A stretch of DNA of 64,000 nucleotides from Ulvibacterium sp965228935 (GTDB lineage: Bacteria; Bacteroidota; Bacteroidia; Flavobacteriales; Flavobacteriaceae): positions 992,001-1,056,000 of the forward strand of contig NZ_OZ245846.1 in the NCBI RefSeq assembly GCF_965228935.1, written 5' to 3'. Each line of letters opens with the position of its first letter. The stretch's first letter is position 1. The position numbers and the translations under genes are program-made. The notes under the pieces are model-generated. The model worked only from the letters and a program-made list of their open reading frames with translations, searched no databases and had not been told where the DNA came from. Positions 1 through 9,352 of the stretch are shown here, one piece after another.

Positions 1-111
1 TATATAAGAAGTGACCAATAAGCCTGCGACCTTCATTAGATAAATCGGAAAGAAAACAAATTACCCAATACAACTTTTTGTACTTTAGAGCGATTCAAAA
101 AAATTGCCGGG

Positions 112-1809
112 ATGAGAACTTCTTTACTTTGCGTTTTTACAATTTTAACCGCTTTCAACCTAAGCCATGCCCAAGACCGGGTAACCGGCCAACCCTTTGC
201 GACCCGTTCCGAAGTATTGGCGCAAAATGGGATGGTGGCCACCAGTCATCCCTTAGCCACCCAAATTGGGCTGGACATCCTGAAAAAAGGAGGCAATGCC
301 ATTGATGCCGCCATTGCAGCCAATGCCGCCCTTGGGCTTATGGAACCAACGGGGTGTGGTATCGGGGGTGACCTGTTCGCCATCGTTTGGGACGGTAAGA
401 CCCAGAAACTCTATGGGCTCAATGCCAGTGGGCGTTCCCCTAAAGACCTCACCTTGGATTATTTTGAAAAGGAAAAAATGGAGAAAATCCCGGCCCTGGG
501 GCCCTTGCCGGTAAGTGTGCCGGGGGCCGTGGATGGGTGGTTCGAGTTACATGGCAAATTTGGTTCCAAGCCTATGGCCGAGCTTTTGGCCCCGGCTATC
601 GACTATGCGGAAAAGGGATTTCCGTTAACGGAACTGATCGCCTTTTATATGCAACGTTCCATCCCGTATTATGAATCGCAAGGGTTCCCCAACATCGAGG
701 ACACCTATATGGCGCAAAATGGCGGCCAACTTCCCAATGAAGGGGAAATCTATAAAAATCCTTACCTCGCCAATACCTATAAGAAAATTGCTGGAGGCGG
801 GCGTGATGCCTTTTACAAGGGGGAAATTGCAAAAACTATCGGAAAGTTCATCAAGGAACAGGGTGGATTCCTCTCCTCCAAAGATCTTGCAGCACATCGA
901 TCCGAATGGGTGGAACCTGTTTCCATCAACTATCGTGGGTATGATGTCTGGGAGCTGCCTCCCAATGGTCAGGGTATAGCCGCCCTACAAATGTTACAAA
1001 TCTTGGAAGGATACGATTTTTCAAACGTTGAATTTGGTAGCACTGAACATCTGCATTTATTTACTGAGGCCAAAAAACTGGCCTTCGAGGATCGGGCCAA
1101 GTACTATGCGGATATGGATTTCGTAAACGTCCCGGTGGCCGAATTGCTGTCCGACTCCTATGCCGAAGAGCGCAGAAAATTGATCGGCGAACGGGCCGGC
1201 ATCTATAAGGCCGGGGAAATTAGTGCCGGGGAAACCATTTATATGACGGTAGCGGACAAGGAAGGAACTATGATTTCATTGATACAGAGCAATTACCGGG
1301 GCATGGGCTCCGGAATGGCCCCTCCCAAACTCGGTTTTATGCTACAGGACCGGGGGGAGCTCTTTAGCCTTACCCGTGGACAGGCCAACACCTATGAACC
1401 TGGAAAACGACCTTTCCATACTATTATTCCCGCCTTTATCACCAAGGATGGCAAGCCTTACGTAAGTTTTGGGGTGATGGGCGGTGATTTCCAACCCCAA
1501 GGCCATTCCCAAATTGTAATGAACCTTATTGATTTTGGCATGAACTTGCAGGAAGCCGGGGATGCCCCACGTTGGGACCATACCGGTGGCAACAGTCCCA
1601 CGGGGGAAACGCCCGAAGGCACGGGACAGGTACGTGTGGAGTCCGGCATTCCGTACACTACCGTTCGTGGATTGATGGATAAAAGGCATCGGGTAGGATT
1701 TACCCGCGGTGCCTATGGCGGCTACCAGGCTATTCTATGGGACTCGGAGAACCAAGTCTATCACGGAGCTTCGGAAAGCCGTAAGGATGGGCAGGCAGCG
1801 GGGTATTGA
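112..1809 (+). CDS. ggt: Gamma-glutamyltransferase, exported
   Basis: This 565-residue protein is a gamma-glutamyltransferase (Ntn-hydrolase family), which cleaves or transfers the gamma-glutamyl group of glutathione and related peptides, normally in the periplasm. An N-terminal signal peptide ends near residue 20 (NLSHAQ). The early GGNAIDAAIAAN and GCGIGGD motifs are typical, and the length is normal. The autoprocessing region reads GETIYMTVADKEG. T375 aligns with the family nucleophile, but the usual Thr-Thr-His that begins the small subunit is Thr-Ile-Tyr here, so substrate use may differ. The ATG at 112 gives a complete signal peptide. It is a stand-alone gene, and the next gene starts 115 bp later. 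Family assignment is secure; the exact substrate is not. Confidence 0.93.
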   Translation: MRTSLLCVFTILTAFNLSHAQDRVTGQPFATRSEVLAQNGMVATSHPLATQIGLDILKKGGNAIDAAIAANAALGLMEPTGCGIGGDLFAIVWDGKTQKLYGLNASGRSPKDLTLDYFEKEKMEKIPALGPLPVSVPGAVDGWFELHGKFGSKPMAELLAPAIDYAEKGFPLTELIAFYMQRSIPYYESQGFPNIEDTYMAQNGGQLPNEGEIYKNPYLANTYKKIAGGGRDAFYKGEIAKTIGKFIKEQGGFLSSKDLAAHRSEWVEPVSINYRGYDVWELPPNGQGIAALQMLQILEGYDFSNVEFGSTEHLHLFTEAKKLAFEDRAKYYADMDFVNVPVAELLSDSYAEERRKLIGERAGIYKAGEISAGETIYMTVADKEGTMISLIQSNYRGMGSGMAPPKLGFMLQDRGELFSLTRGQANTYEPGKRPFHTIIPAFITKDGKPYVSFGVMGGDFQPQGHSQIVMNLIDFGMNLQEAGDAPRWDHTGGNSPTGETPEGTGQVRVESGIPYTTVRGLMDKRHRVGFTRGAYGGYQAILWDSENQVYHGASESRKDGQAAGY

Positions 1810-1924
1810 TACTATTGATTATCGGATTCATGGATTGTGGGACGGTGCCATCAATTCACAAACCCTTAACATAGGCTTTGCCCAGAAAGGCTTAATTTAA
1901 AGTACATCTTTCAAAAAGCGATTT

Positions 1925-2851
1925 GTGATGCCATATTCTAGACGGGAAATTTTAAAACGCTACGGTCTTGCCGGATTGGGTCTCGCCACTTTACCTTCCC
2001 TATTTTCATTCTCCCCAGAGGAAAGCATACGCCACAGGGTTATTCCCGGTTCCGGGGAACAATTGCCCATAGTCGGGCTGGGTACCTGGCTCACTTTTGA
2101 TGTTGGCAATTCCTCGGAAGCTTTGAAGGTAAGGCAGCAGGTGCTCTTGGAAATGCACAAACTGGGTGGCAAGGTCATAGATTCTTCTCCCATGTATGGG
2201 AGTTCGGAAGCCACCGTGGGCAAGGTATCGGCGGCATTGGACAGTCAAAATTCCTTTTTCTATGCCACCAAGGTCTGGACTTCGGGCAAGCAGGCAGGTA
2301 TCGATCAAATGAGCAGTTCCCTTAAAAAAATGCGGCGTTCCACTATGGATTTGATGCAGATCCATAATCTGGTGGATTGGCAGACCCATGTAAAGACTTT
2401 GCGTGCTTGGAAGGAAGCCGGAAAGATTCGGTATTGGGGGTTGACCCATTATGTGGATTCCGCCCATGGAACCCTGGAAAAGATTATCCGTCAGGAAAAA
2501 CCGGATTTTGTACAGTTCAATTACTCCATCCTGTCCCGCCATGCGGAAAAGTCGCTCTTAGCTACTTGCCAAAAAAACCAAACTGCTGTCATCATCAACC
2601 AGCCCTACGATAGTGGGTCGCTTTTCCGAAAGGTCAAGGGGCAATCGTTGCCCGGGTGGAGTTCGGATTATGATATTAAAAGTTGGGGACAATACTTTTT
2701 AAAATTCATTCTTTCCCATGAAGCGGTTACCTGCGCCATTCCCGGGACTTCCAAACCCCATCATGTCATCGATAATATGATGGCGGGCTATGGAGCCCTA
2801 CCCGATTCCCAAGGCCGGGAGAAAATGGTGTCTTACTTGAAGTCATTGTAA
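1925..2851 (+). CDS. Aldo/keto reductase with Tat-type leader
   Basis: The protein has 308 residues and is an aldo/keto reductase, an NAD(P)H-dependent carbonyl-reducing TIM barrel. The catalytic tetrad is visible: Asp and Tyr in VIDSSPMYGSSE, Lys in ATKVW, and His in MQIHNLVDW. The N-terminus SRREILKRYGLAGLGLATLP carries a twin-arginine motif followed by a hydrophobic stretch, so the enzyme is probably exported folded with its cofactor through the Tat pathway. Its 3' end overlaps the convergent acyltransferase gene by 9 bp. The substrate cannot be inferred from the sequence. Confidence 0.9.
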   Translation: MMPYSRREILKRYGLAGLGLATLPSLFSFSPEESIRHRVIPGSGEQLPIVGLGTWLTFDVGNSSEALKVRQQVLLEMHKLGGKVIDSSPMYGSSEATVGKVSAALDSQNSFFYATKVWTSGKQAGIDQMSSSLKKMRRSTMDLMQIHNLVDWQTHVKTLRAWKEAGKIRYWGLTHYVDSAHGTLEKIIRQEKPDFVQFNYSILSRHAEKSLLATCQKNQTAVIINQPYDSGSLFRKVKGQSLPGWSSDYDIKSWGQYFLKFILSHEAVTCAIPGTSKPHHVIDNMMAGYGALPDSQGREKMVSYLKSL

Positions 2852-3964
2852 TTTAGGTTTAAGACCGAACAGTAGCCGGGTCATTTTCCATCTTCGAATC
2901 AGGAACTCATAGAGTACCCAACATCCGCCAAAAGTCCCCAAGGTCATTATCGTGATTTTTGTAAACAGGGACCAGGATACGTCCATTACATAATACCCGA
3001 TGATAATGGTTAGGGTCTGATGCAGTATATAAAATGGATATACAGCCTGATTGCAATAGAAAAGTAGTTCACTTTTTTTGTTAAGGTAGGTAGCCGCATA
3101 TCCAAAAAGCACCAAAATCCAGGACCATAGATTAAAGACCTTTACAAAGGCTTCCGTAAAATGAACCAAGGTTGTATCTTCCAATAGCAATCGGATACAC
3201 AGCCATAGCAAGAATCCAAAAATACCGCAATACAGGTAGTATCTTCGGTACCGGTTTACCGTATTCCAAAAAACCTCTTGAACGGAAATCAATACAAAAC
3301 CAAAAAAGAAAAACAACAGGTAATTCACAAAGGTGAACCAATCGTCCACCAAGGCGTGGGTTACCGGAAAGAAGGGCTCCATAAAGGCTTCGACCAAATA
3401 GAGGGGCGGTAGGAACAAAAAAAGACCAAATGGTTTTTTAATCCGCTTTCGTATCCATAGGAACAAACTGTTTTGTGGGTTATTCCTCAATCTGAGAAAT
3501 ATCGGCAATAAAATCAGGGAGTAGACCAACAAATAGGGTAGAAACCAAAGGTGGTGCCAACTTAGGTTGCCTTCCGGATAGATCCAAGTAAAGGCATGTT
3601 TTGGCCAAAAGCTAAAAAAGCTTCCGGTAAACTGTCCGTTTACGATACGTTCCAAATACACCTGTGGAGGCACGATCAATAACATCCCAAAAGCCAAGGG
3701 GATATAAAGCCTCCGTATCCGTTCCCAAGCAAACTGTTTTCCCGAACGTTTCCCCAAGGCATAATAAGTTCCCATTCCTGAGATTACAAAAAGGATGGGC
3801 AAGCGCCATTGGTTTATAAATAGCATGGGGTAAGTTGGCCATTCATAGATTACATTATTTTTTATGTGCCAGCCCCAGGGAACAAAGAACATCCCCACAT
3901 GATAAAAAATGAGGAGGGCAAATACCCCTACCCGCAACCAATCCAAGTCGTACCGTCGCATCAT
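2843..3964 (-). CDS. Membrane acyltransferase, acyltransferase-3/OpgC-like
   Basis: This 373-residue polytopic membrane protein has about ten hydrophobic segments. It begins MMRRYDLDWLRVGVFALLIFYHVG, the classic start of acyltransferase family 3 (DxLR...H), whose members move acyl groups onto sugars or glucans across the inner membrane. A longer frame starts at 4015, but the conserved family start is the Met pair at 3964/3961, so I chose 3964. It is convergent with the aldo/keto reductase. No neighbouring glycan genes reveal the acceptor. Confidence 0.85.
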   Translation of the reverse strand: MMRRYDLDWLRVGVFALLIFYHVGMFFVPWGWHIKNNVIYEWPTYPMLFINQWRLPILFVISGMGTYYALGKRSGKQFAWERIRRLYIPLAFGMLLIVPPQVYLERIVNGQFTGSFFSFWPKHAFTWIYPEGNLSWHHLWFLPYLLVYSLILLPIFLRLRNNPQNSLFLWIRKRIKKPFGLFLFLPPLYLVEAFMEPFFPVTHALVDDWFTFVNYLLFFFFGFVLISVQEVFWNTVNRYRRYYLYCGIFGFLLWLCIRLLLEDTTLVHFTEAFVKVFNLWSWILVLFGYAATYLNKKSELLFYCNQAVYPFYILHQTLTIIIGYYVMDVSWSLFTKITIMTLGTFGGCWVLYEFLIRRWKMTRLLFGLKPKLQ

Positions 3965-4059
3965 GATTGTTCGTTTTGGGCCAAAAGTAAGGTTTCCCAA
4001 AAGCCATAAAATCATCTTGGGACGAACGACATGTTTTTGTTACGGATAACAAAACCTCG

Positions 4060-4956
4060 CTAAACTTGTCGCCATTGCTGTTCAAAATTAGGGATCATGG
4101 TTCGGGAAACGGGAAGGGCGTCGGGAACCTCCCTTAGTTTCAAACGATACCCTTGGGCGTTACCGGAAACCTTGGTTATTTGATTGAGATTTACCAAATA
4201 GGAACGGTGTGTTCTGGTAATAAAAGGAAGTTGGGACAGCTGCACATCCAACTCCTTTATGGTCATCCGTTTCACCTGTTTTAGCAATTTTCCTTCTTTC
4301 TTCAAGAATATTTCCAGATAATTCTTATCCGATTGCGCAAAGATGAACTCATTTGGATTCAGCTTAAAATCATCACCCTTTACCTGTGTCTTGATAAAAA
4401 TCGATGTGAAAATTTCTTTTTTATCCGCGTCGAAAACAGATTCGGGTTTCCTCTGAAATTGAGCGGCTTTTTGTTGGTTCCGCAGATACAGACGATTGAA
4501 GTTTACGGGAATCAATATCAGCATCAATATAGTGCCTACAATAAAAGTATTTCGAATTTCCTCAAAAAAATAGCCCCATGACCAGTTATTCGGATTATCA
4601 TAAATAAGATCCCGAATCAAAAATTGTCCAATACCGGTGAAGAGAAAAAAGCTTAGGAGCAAAAGCGTTTCCTTGCCCACGTTCCATGAATCGATCAGCG
4701 TACTTTTAGTTGATAACCCCCCAATATGCAAGAACAAAACCAGTATGGGAATTAGGGAATGGATAACAGAAATCCAAAAATAGTGCATGATGTGCTCATC
4801 CCGACTTACATTAAAAGGCTCTACAAAAAAATTGAAGAAAACCACGAATACGAAAATTGCAAAAACCACGACTGACAAGTCCTTTCCTTGATAATAGAAA
4901 GGGTAAGGTTGTGCAAAAAAATGAGATATCGACTTCAGCGTAATTCCGGAAAACAT
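4060..4956 (-). CDS. Membrane-anchored LytTR-family transcriptional regulator
   Basis: The product has 298 residues. The N-terminal half (about residues 20-175) holds four hydrophobic segments, and the C-terminal ~100 residues form a LytTR DNA-binding domain (FIFAQSDKNYLEIF, then ITRTHRSYLVNLNQI). It lacks a response-regulator receiver domain, so it is a one-component membrane-linked regulator of a type common in Bacteroidota. The open frame extends to a TTG at 5007; the ATG at 4956 is a more likely start. It is divergent from the siderophore receptor gene at 5194, which makes that operon a possible target, although LytTR proteins can also act elsewhere. Confidence 0.87.
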   Translation of the reverse strand: MFSGITLKSISHFFAQPYPFYYQGKDLSVVVFAIFVFVVFFNFFVEPFNVSRDEHIMHYFWISVIHSLIPILVLFLHIGGLSTKSTLIDSWNVGKETLLLLSFFLFTGIGQFLIRDLIYDNPNNWSWGYFFEEIRNTFIVGTILMLILIPVNFNRLYLRNQQKAAQFQRKPESVFDADKKEIFTSIFIKTQVKGDDFKLNPNEFIFAQSDKNYLEIFLKKEGKLLKQVKRMTIKELDVQLSQLPFITRTHRSYLVNLNQITKVSGNAQGYRLKLREVPDALPVSRTMIPNFEQQWRQV

Positions 4957-5128
4957 AATCCAAATTTCATCCTTCCTTGGAAAATCCCTTAAAAGGTTTT
5001 GTCCCAAGTCCTTAAAGATAGCCGTTTCAAATCGGATGGGTAAAACCCTACTGTAGCCGTTCGACCTTTCTTCCCAATGTGATGTGCTTTATGACCTCAT
5101 GACTTTACAAAAAAATCACGTAAAAGAC

Positions 5129-5159
5129 TTGTCCAAAACAAAACCGGCTTCTATATTTG
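5129..5159 (+). promoter_or_regulatory. Promoter of the siderophore receptor operon
   Basis: An exact Bacteroidota -7 element, TATATTTG (5152-5159), lies 20 bp after a -33 type TTG (5129-5131). It is 34 bp upstream of the receptor ATG. Spacing and sequence fit the known Bacteroidota consensus (TTG, about 19-20 bp, TAnnTTTG). Confidence 0.75.
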
Positions 5160-5164
5160 TTCCT

Positions 5165-5185
5165 TATTTAGAATTGATCTAATTA
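5165..5185 (+). promoter_or_regulatory. Candidate iron-regulator operator (site 1)
   Basis: This 21-bp imperfect palindrome has arms TATTTAGAA and TCTAATTA. It lies 5 bp after the -7 box, covering the likely transcription start, and 8 bp before the receptor ATG. It matches 18 of 21 positions of the perfect palindrome upstream of araC (21526-21546) and 18 of 21 of the site in the suf promoter (50290-50310). The position suits a repressor. The regulator is unknown; a DtxR- or Fur-type iron sensor is an inference. Confidence 0.65.
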
Positions 5186-5193
5186 AAAATAAT

Positions 5194-7653
5194 ATGAAGA
5201 CTGCACCAATTTTCCTCCTCTTTCTTTTTGCCCTATTCAGTAGTAAAGCCCAAACCGCTACGGTTACAGGAACCATCATGGACGACAACGACCAACCTAT
5301 TGCTTTCGTAAACATTCGAATAGAAAACACCAGCTTGGGCATCGCATCGGATGCCAAGGGCCGTTATGTTTTGGACAATGTCCCTACCGGCGAACAGACC
5401 CTGATTGCCAGTAGTATCGGTTTTAGCACGGTACAAAAAACAGTAACGGTAGCTGCTGGACAAACGGTCACTTTGGACTTTATGCTTACAGAAAATGTGA
5501 ACCAACTGCAATCCGTGGAAATTATCGGTAGAAAAGAGACGGGTTATAAAAATACCTCCTCTTTTATAGGAACCAAATCGGCCACCTTGTTACGGAACGT
5601 CCCTCAAGCGATCAGTTATGTGACGAAGGAATTGGCTCTAGATCAAGCCGCCTTCCGGGTAAACGATGTGGTAAAAAACATCAGTGGGGTAAACCAATTT
5701 TCGTTTTATAACGATATCACCATACGTGGGTTTCGAGTTTCCGGCCAGCGTACGTCCGGAAACTTGGTCAATGGTATGCGGGCCTTTACCAGTTTCTGGA
5801 AACAGCAGCTGATTCCGCATATAGAAAGGGTGGAAGTTATTAAAGGTCCGGCATCCGCCCTATTCGGGAATGCTTCCCCGGGAGGTACCATTAACCGCGT
5901 AACCAAAAAACCCTTGGACGAGGAACGGCAATCCATTACGGCTACCGTGGGCAGTTTCAATACCTTCCGCACCTTGGGCGATTTCACCGGCCCCATGACC
6001 GAAGACGGTAAGTTGTTATATCGCATTAATCTGGGCTATGAGAACTCGGGCAGTTTTAGGGATCTACAGTTCGACAAGAACTTGGTAGTGGCCCCTTCCT
6101 TTTCATTCCTCCCCTCGGATAAAACCCGATTGAACGTGGATATCGTTTATCAAGGTTCCGAAGGGCGTTTGGATCGGGGTCAGGCGGTTTTTGGGGATGG
6201 CGATCTCTTCTCCGTACCTATCACCAAAGCATTGAACGCGGCCAATGATTTCCTAAAGGAGGAAAGCATCAACGCTACCCTTTCCTTACGTCACGAGTTT
6301 TCGGATAGACTTAGCTTTAATAGTATCTATATGCGAAGCAGCTACCGCGAAGATCTTCAAGAACATAGGACGGCCAATACTTTTGCCAGTTTGGGAGATG
6401 GCACCAGAGATCCCCAAAAAGTGGAGATGCGGGTATTTATCCGTAATCGCAAATGGAACAATGACAACTTCAACAACTATCTCAATTACAATTTTGACAT
6501 CGGCGAGGTAAGCAACCAATTGTTGGTGGGATACGACTATTTTCAGCAACTTTTGGAGCCTGGGGGCTCCCAATTACAAGCTAGGGGCTACCTTCTGGCC
6601 GATGGTTCGGGAACCGCTAATAGCTTTGATCCGGACAATGCCGATGCCTTTTTGTTGGATGGGGAGGGCAATCCCGTTCCCAACGTGCCCCATTTTGACT
6701 TGACCGATCCCACGGCCAATCAAATCCGAAATTTTGCGGACTATATCTATGCCACCAACCAATTCCCGACGAGTAGGCTGCGCTCCCATGGTATCTATGT
6801 TCAAAATCAGGCCACTTGGGGCGATTTCAGATTGTTGTTGGGCCTGCGCCAAGAGTATTATATAGACGACCTCAACTTCAAGACGGATGAGGAGGAAAAA
6901 ATAGAGCAGGATGTGCTTTTACCTAGAGTGGGACTAGTCTATTCCCTAAACGATAATGTAAATCTGTATGGCACCTTTGTTCAAGGCTATCAACCCCAAA
7001 CTGCCAGCGTAATCGCAGATCCCAATGCCGGGGGGCCTTTTGATGCCCTGACCAGTGAACTGATAGAGTTCGGTGCCAAAACCGATTGGTTCAACGGTCG
7101 GTTGAGTGCCTCAATGGCTCTTTTCTATTTAACCCAACAAGGTGAGCTTTACAATGCCAATGACCCTACACGACCTGATTTGTTGGTACAAATCGGTGAA
7201 GAGGAGTCCAAGGGGGTGGAATTTGACCTGGCCGGAAAAATAGCCCCCAACTGGAGTTTGGTCGCCAGTTATTCCTTTAATGAAGCAACCATAACCGAAA
7301 GTGACGACCCTAGCGAAATCGGGCGCCAAAAACCCAATGCCCCCAGACATACCGGGAACCTATGGAGCAAATACGTCATAGACCGAGGGGCTTTTAAGGG
7401 GGTCGGCTTTGGGTTGGGCGCTAATTTTGTTACCGAACGGTTCGGATCTATCGTACGTACCCCGGAACCTCCATTATTTCCGGGTTACGAATTGTTCGAT
7501 GCCGCGCTGTATTACCAATTGGACAAATTCCAGATTCAATTGAACATCAATAACATCTTTGATAAAACCCATTGGGTCGGCGGTTACGACTTTATCAGGG
7601 CCTTCCCGGGAGCACCTCGAAACGTGATGACTACGGTATCCTATACATTTTAA
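5194..7653 (+). CDS. TonB-dependent siderophore receptor
   Basis: This 819-residue outer-membrane receptor has a signal peptide (1-19, ending SSKA), a carboxypeptidase-like regulatory domain (about 20-110, GTIMDDNDQPIAFVNI), a plug domain (about 125-235, with EVIKGPASALFGNASPGG) and a beta-barrel ending in the aromatic residue Phe (VSYTF). The plug motif and barrel resemble ferric-siderophore receptors of the FpvA/FhuE type. The gene is followed 5 bp later by a PepSY-TM protein, as expected for siderophore uptake and reduction. Its promoter carries an operator-like palindrome shared with the suf operon and araC, consistent with iron control. The siderophore is not identifiable. Confidence 0.93.
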   Translation: MKTAPIFLLFLFALFSSKAQTATVTGTIMDDNDQPIAFVNIRIENTSLGIASDAKGRYVLDNVPTGEQTLIASSIGFSTVQKTVTVAAGQTVTLDFMLTENVNQLQSVEIIGRKETGYKNTSSFIGTKSATLLRNVPQAISYVTKELALDQAAFRVNDVVKNISGVNQFSFYNDITIRGFRVSGQRTSGNLVNGMRAFTSFWKQQLIPHIERVEVIKGPASALFGNASPGGTINRVTKKPLDEERQSITATVGSFNTFRTLGDFTGPMTEDGKLLYRINLGYENSGSFRDLQFDKNLVVAPSFSFLPSDKTRLNVDIVYQGSEGRLDRGQAVFGDGDLFSVPITKALNAANDFLKEESINATLSLRHEFSDRLSFNSIYMRSSYREDLQEHRTANTFASLGDGTRDPQKVEMRVFIRNRKWNNDNFNNYLNYNFDIGEVSNQLLVGYDYFQQLLEPGGSQLQARGYLLADGSGTANSFDPDNADAFLLDGEGNPVPNVPHFDLTDPTANQIRNFADYIYATNQFPTSRLRSHGIYVQNQATWGDFRLLLGLRQEYYIDDLNFKTDEEEKIEQDVLLPRVGLVYSLNDNVNLYGTFVQGYQPQTASVIADPNAGGPFDALTSELIEFGAKTDWFNGRLSASMALFYLTQQGELYNANDPTRPDLLVQIGEEESKGVEFDLAGKIAPNWSLVASYSFNEATITESDDPSEIGRQKPNAPRHTGNLWSKYVIDRGAFKGVGFGLGANFVTERFGSIVRTPEPPLFPGYELFDAALYYQLDKFQIQLNINNIFDKTHWVGGYDFIRAFPGAPRNVMTTVSYTF

Positions 7654-7658
7654 AAAAC

Positions 7659-8999
7659 ATGACCTCGAAAAAGCCCCGTTCCGCTAAAAAAAACCTATTA
7701 TGGCGCATTCATAGCTGGATGGGGCTATATGCTGGGGTGATCATTGCCTTTTTAAGCTTGACCGGGGCGGCGGCCCTCTTCCGAATGGAAATCGATGAGG
7801 CGTTGAATCCTTCGCTGTATCTTGTGGAAAAGGAATCGACCAGAATGACCCTGAACGCTATTGTCTCCGAAGTGACCGAAGCCCATCCGGATAAGGAACT
7901 TTTTGAGGTATATGTTCCAACAGAAGCCACGGGAACCTATAATCTACGGTTAATGGCCAAAAATGCGCCCCGGATATTTCCAGTATTCTGGGAAGTTTTC
8001 GTAAATCCATATACAGGGGAAATCCTCGGGGAACGCAATTATTATAAAACCTTCAACTATTACTTGCGCAACCTACATGTACGCTTTTATGAAGCCTTTT
8101 GGGGGCGACTAATCGTAGGATTGGCCGGCCTGGCGCTTTTGATCTCCACCATTACCGGTTTCCTAATTTATGGGCGCTTTATGAAAAAACAATCCTTGGG
8201 CGAAATCCGGGGCAAAAACCTAAGGATGCGTCAGGCTGACCTGCACAAGTTTATAGGTGTCCTTGCGTTGGTATTTAATCTAATGATTGCCATTACCGGA
8301 ACCTGGTTGGGCCTTCAAGGTCAATTGCAAAAAGCCTTCTCCATAGAACGGCCCAATATTTATAAACGAGCGGAGAATCCATTGACGCCAAAGGAAGATT
8401 TGGCAATGACCGCCAATTTTGACCAAGCCCTGAAGAAAACATCTTCTATCTTTCCCCAATTGATACCAAAAACCGTACGCCCTTCCCGAGATGGCGCACG
8501 AACCATAGAAATTGTAGGTGATGTCCCCGGACAGGCCTATGAACGGCTAAGCAATAAATTGGTACTGGATAAAGGAAATTTAAACACTTTGTTGAAGTAC
8601 GATATTAACGAGGACGACTTTGGTGGAAAACTGTTCTTTGTACAGGAGTCCTTCCATTTTGGTGATTTTGCGGGCATTTGGTTGAAAATACTCTATGCTT
8701 TTCTTGCCCTTACCTCTGGGTTTTTGGCCCTAAGCGGATTTATTATCTATTTAAAGAGAACCGAGAAAAAAAGGACGGAAAAGCCTTCGTTTGTTGAACT
8801 TAGACCTTTATTATACCGATGGGTATTTGGAATACTTGCCTTCTGTGCGATCGTTGGGATTATGAGTGTCATCTGGGGTATTGGTGTTCCTTCCTTAACG
8901 GTCATTATCCTGTTCTATGGCCTTTTAACATTTCTTCTACTGAAAGCCCTATTTCTATGGGTTCGTACCCGATTTTCCAAAAAGCCTTTGCAAGTATGA
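7659..8999 (+). CDS. PepSY-TM domain protein, probable inner-membrane siderophore reductase
   Basis: The protein has 446 residues and belongs to the PepSY-associated TM family. The first helix after the basic N-terminus (RIHSWMGLYAGVIIAFLSLTG) is diagnostic. About four hydrophobic segments flank two periplasmic PepSY-like regions, and His residues in LRNLHVRFYEAFWGR and ADLHKFIGVL could ligate heme. Such proteins next to siderophore receptors are thought to reduce ferric siderophores at the inner membrane. The open frame extends upstream into the receptor gene, but ATG 7659 sits 5 bp after the receptor stop and gives the conserved N-terminus. Its stop overlaps the next ATG (ATGA). Confidence 0.88.
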   Translation: MTSKKPRSAKKNLLWRIHSWMGLYAGVIIAFLSLTGAAALFRMEIDEALNPSLYLVEKESTRMTLNAIVSEVTEAHPDKELFEVYVPTEATGTYNLRLMAKNAPRIFPVFWEVFVNPYTGEILGERNYYKTFNYYLRNLHVRFYEAFWGRLIVGLAGLALLISTITGFLIYGRFMKKQSLGEIRGKNLRMRQADLHKFIGVLALVFNLMIAITGTWLGLQGQLQKAFSIERPNIYKRAENPLTPKEDLAMTANFDQALKKTSSIFPQLIPKTVRPSRDGARTIEIVGDVPGQAYERLSNKLVLDKGNLNTLLKYDINEDDFGGKLFFVQESFHFGDFAGIWLKILYAFLALTSGFLALSGFIIYLKRTEKKRTEKPSFVELRPLLYRWVFGILAFCAIVGIMSVIWGIGVPSLTVIILFYGLLTFLLLKALFLWVRTRFSKKPLQV

Positions 9000-9307
9000 A
9001 ACGGGCTTCCCTAAATCAATATGTTGCCATCCCTATACTTTTGGCCTTTGTATTGTTGAATACAGTACTTATCCTGTATTTTTACAATGAATGGTGGCTG
9101 GTTTCCCAAAATGCCACTGAAGCTTCCTTTTACAATTTTGATGTCGAGATGAAAAAGGCCTATATCGCTTCGGCGCGAAATGCTACGAGCCTGCTATTGG
9201 TCATTATGGGCTTTGAACTCGTGGCTCTTTTTTTTAGGAAAGGAATTGTAGCTATTACCTTATTGATCCTTATTAATATCTTAGGGTACTTTTTTATTTT
9301 CCCTTAA
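8996..9307 (+). CDS. Small membrane protein of the siderophore operon
   Basis: The product is a 103-residue protein with three hydrophobic segments (about 10-30, 60-80, 84-103). Its ATG overlaps the stop of the PepSY gene (ATGA), which implies translational coupling. A longer open frame starts at 8819 but runs inside the PepSY gene, so I chose 8996. I do not recognise a named family. Position suggests a partner of the PepSY protein in iron uptake; this is inference from context only. Confidence 0.75.
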   Translation: MKRASLNQYVAIPILLAFVLLNTVLILYFYNEWWLVSQNATEASFYNFDVEMKKAYIASARNATSLLLVIMGFELVALFFRKGIVAITLLILINILGYFFIFP

Positions 9308-9352
9308 GTAAGAATCCGACCTTGTCCTAAAATGTAGCTGGTGATAGAAAAT

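Noticed and set aside
2006..2542. A 178-codon open frame on the minus strand
   Set aside because: It is antisense to the aldo/keto reductase, which has its full catalytic tetrad.
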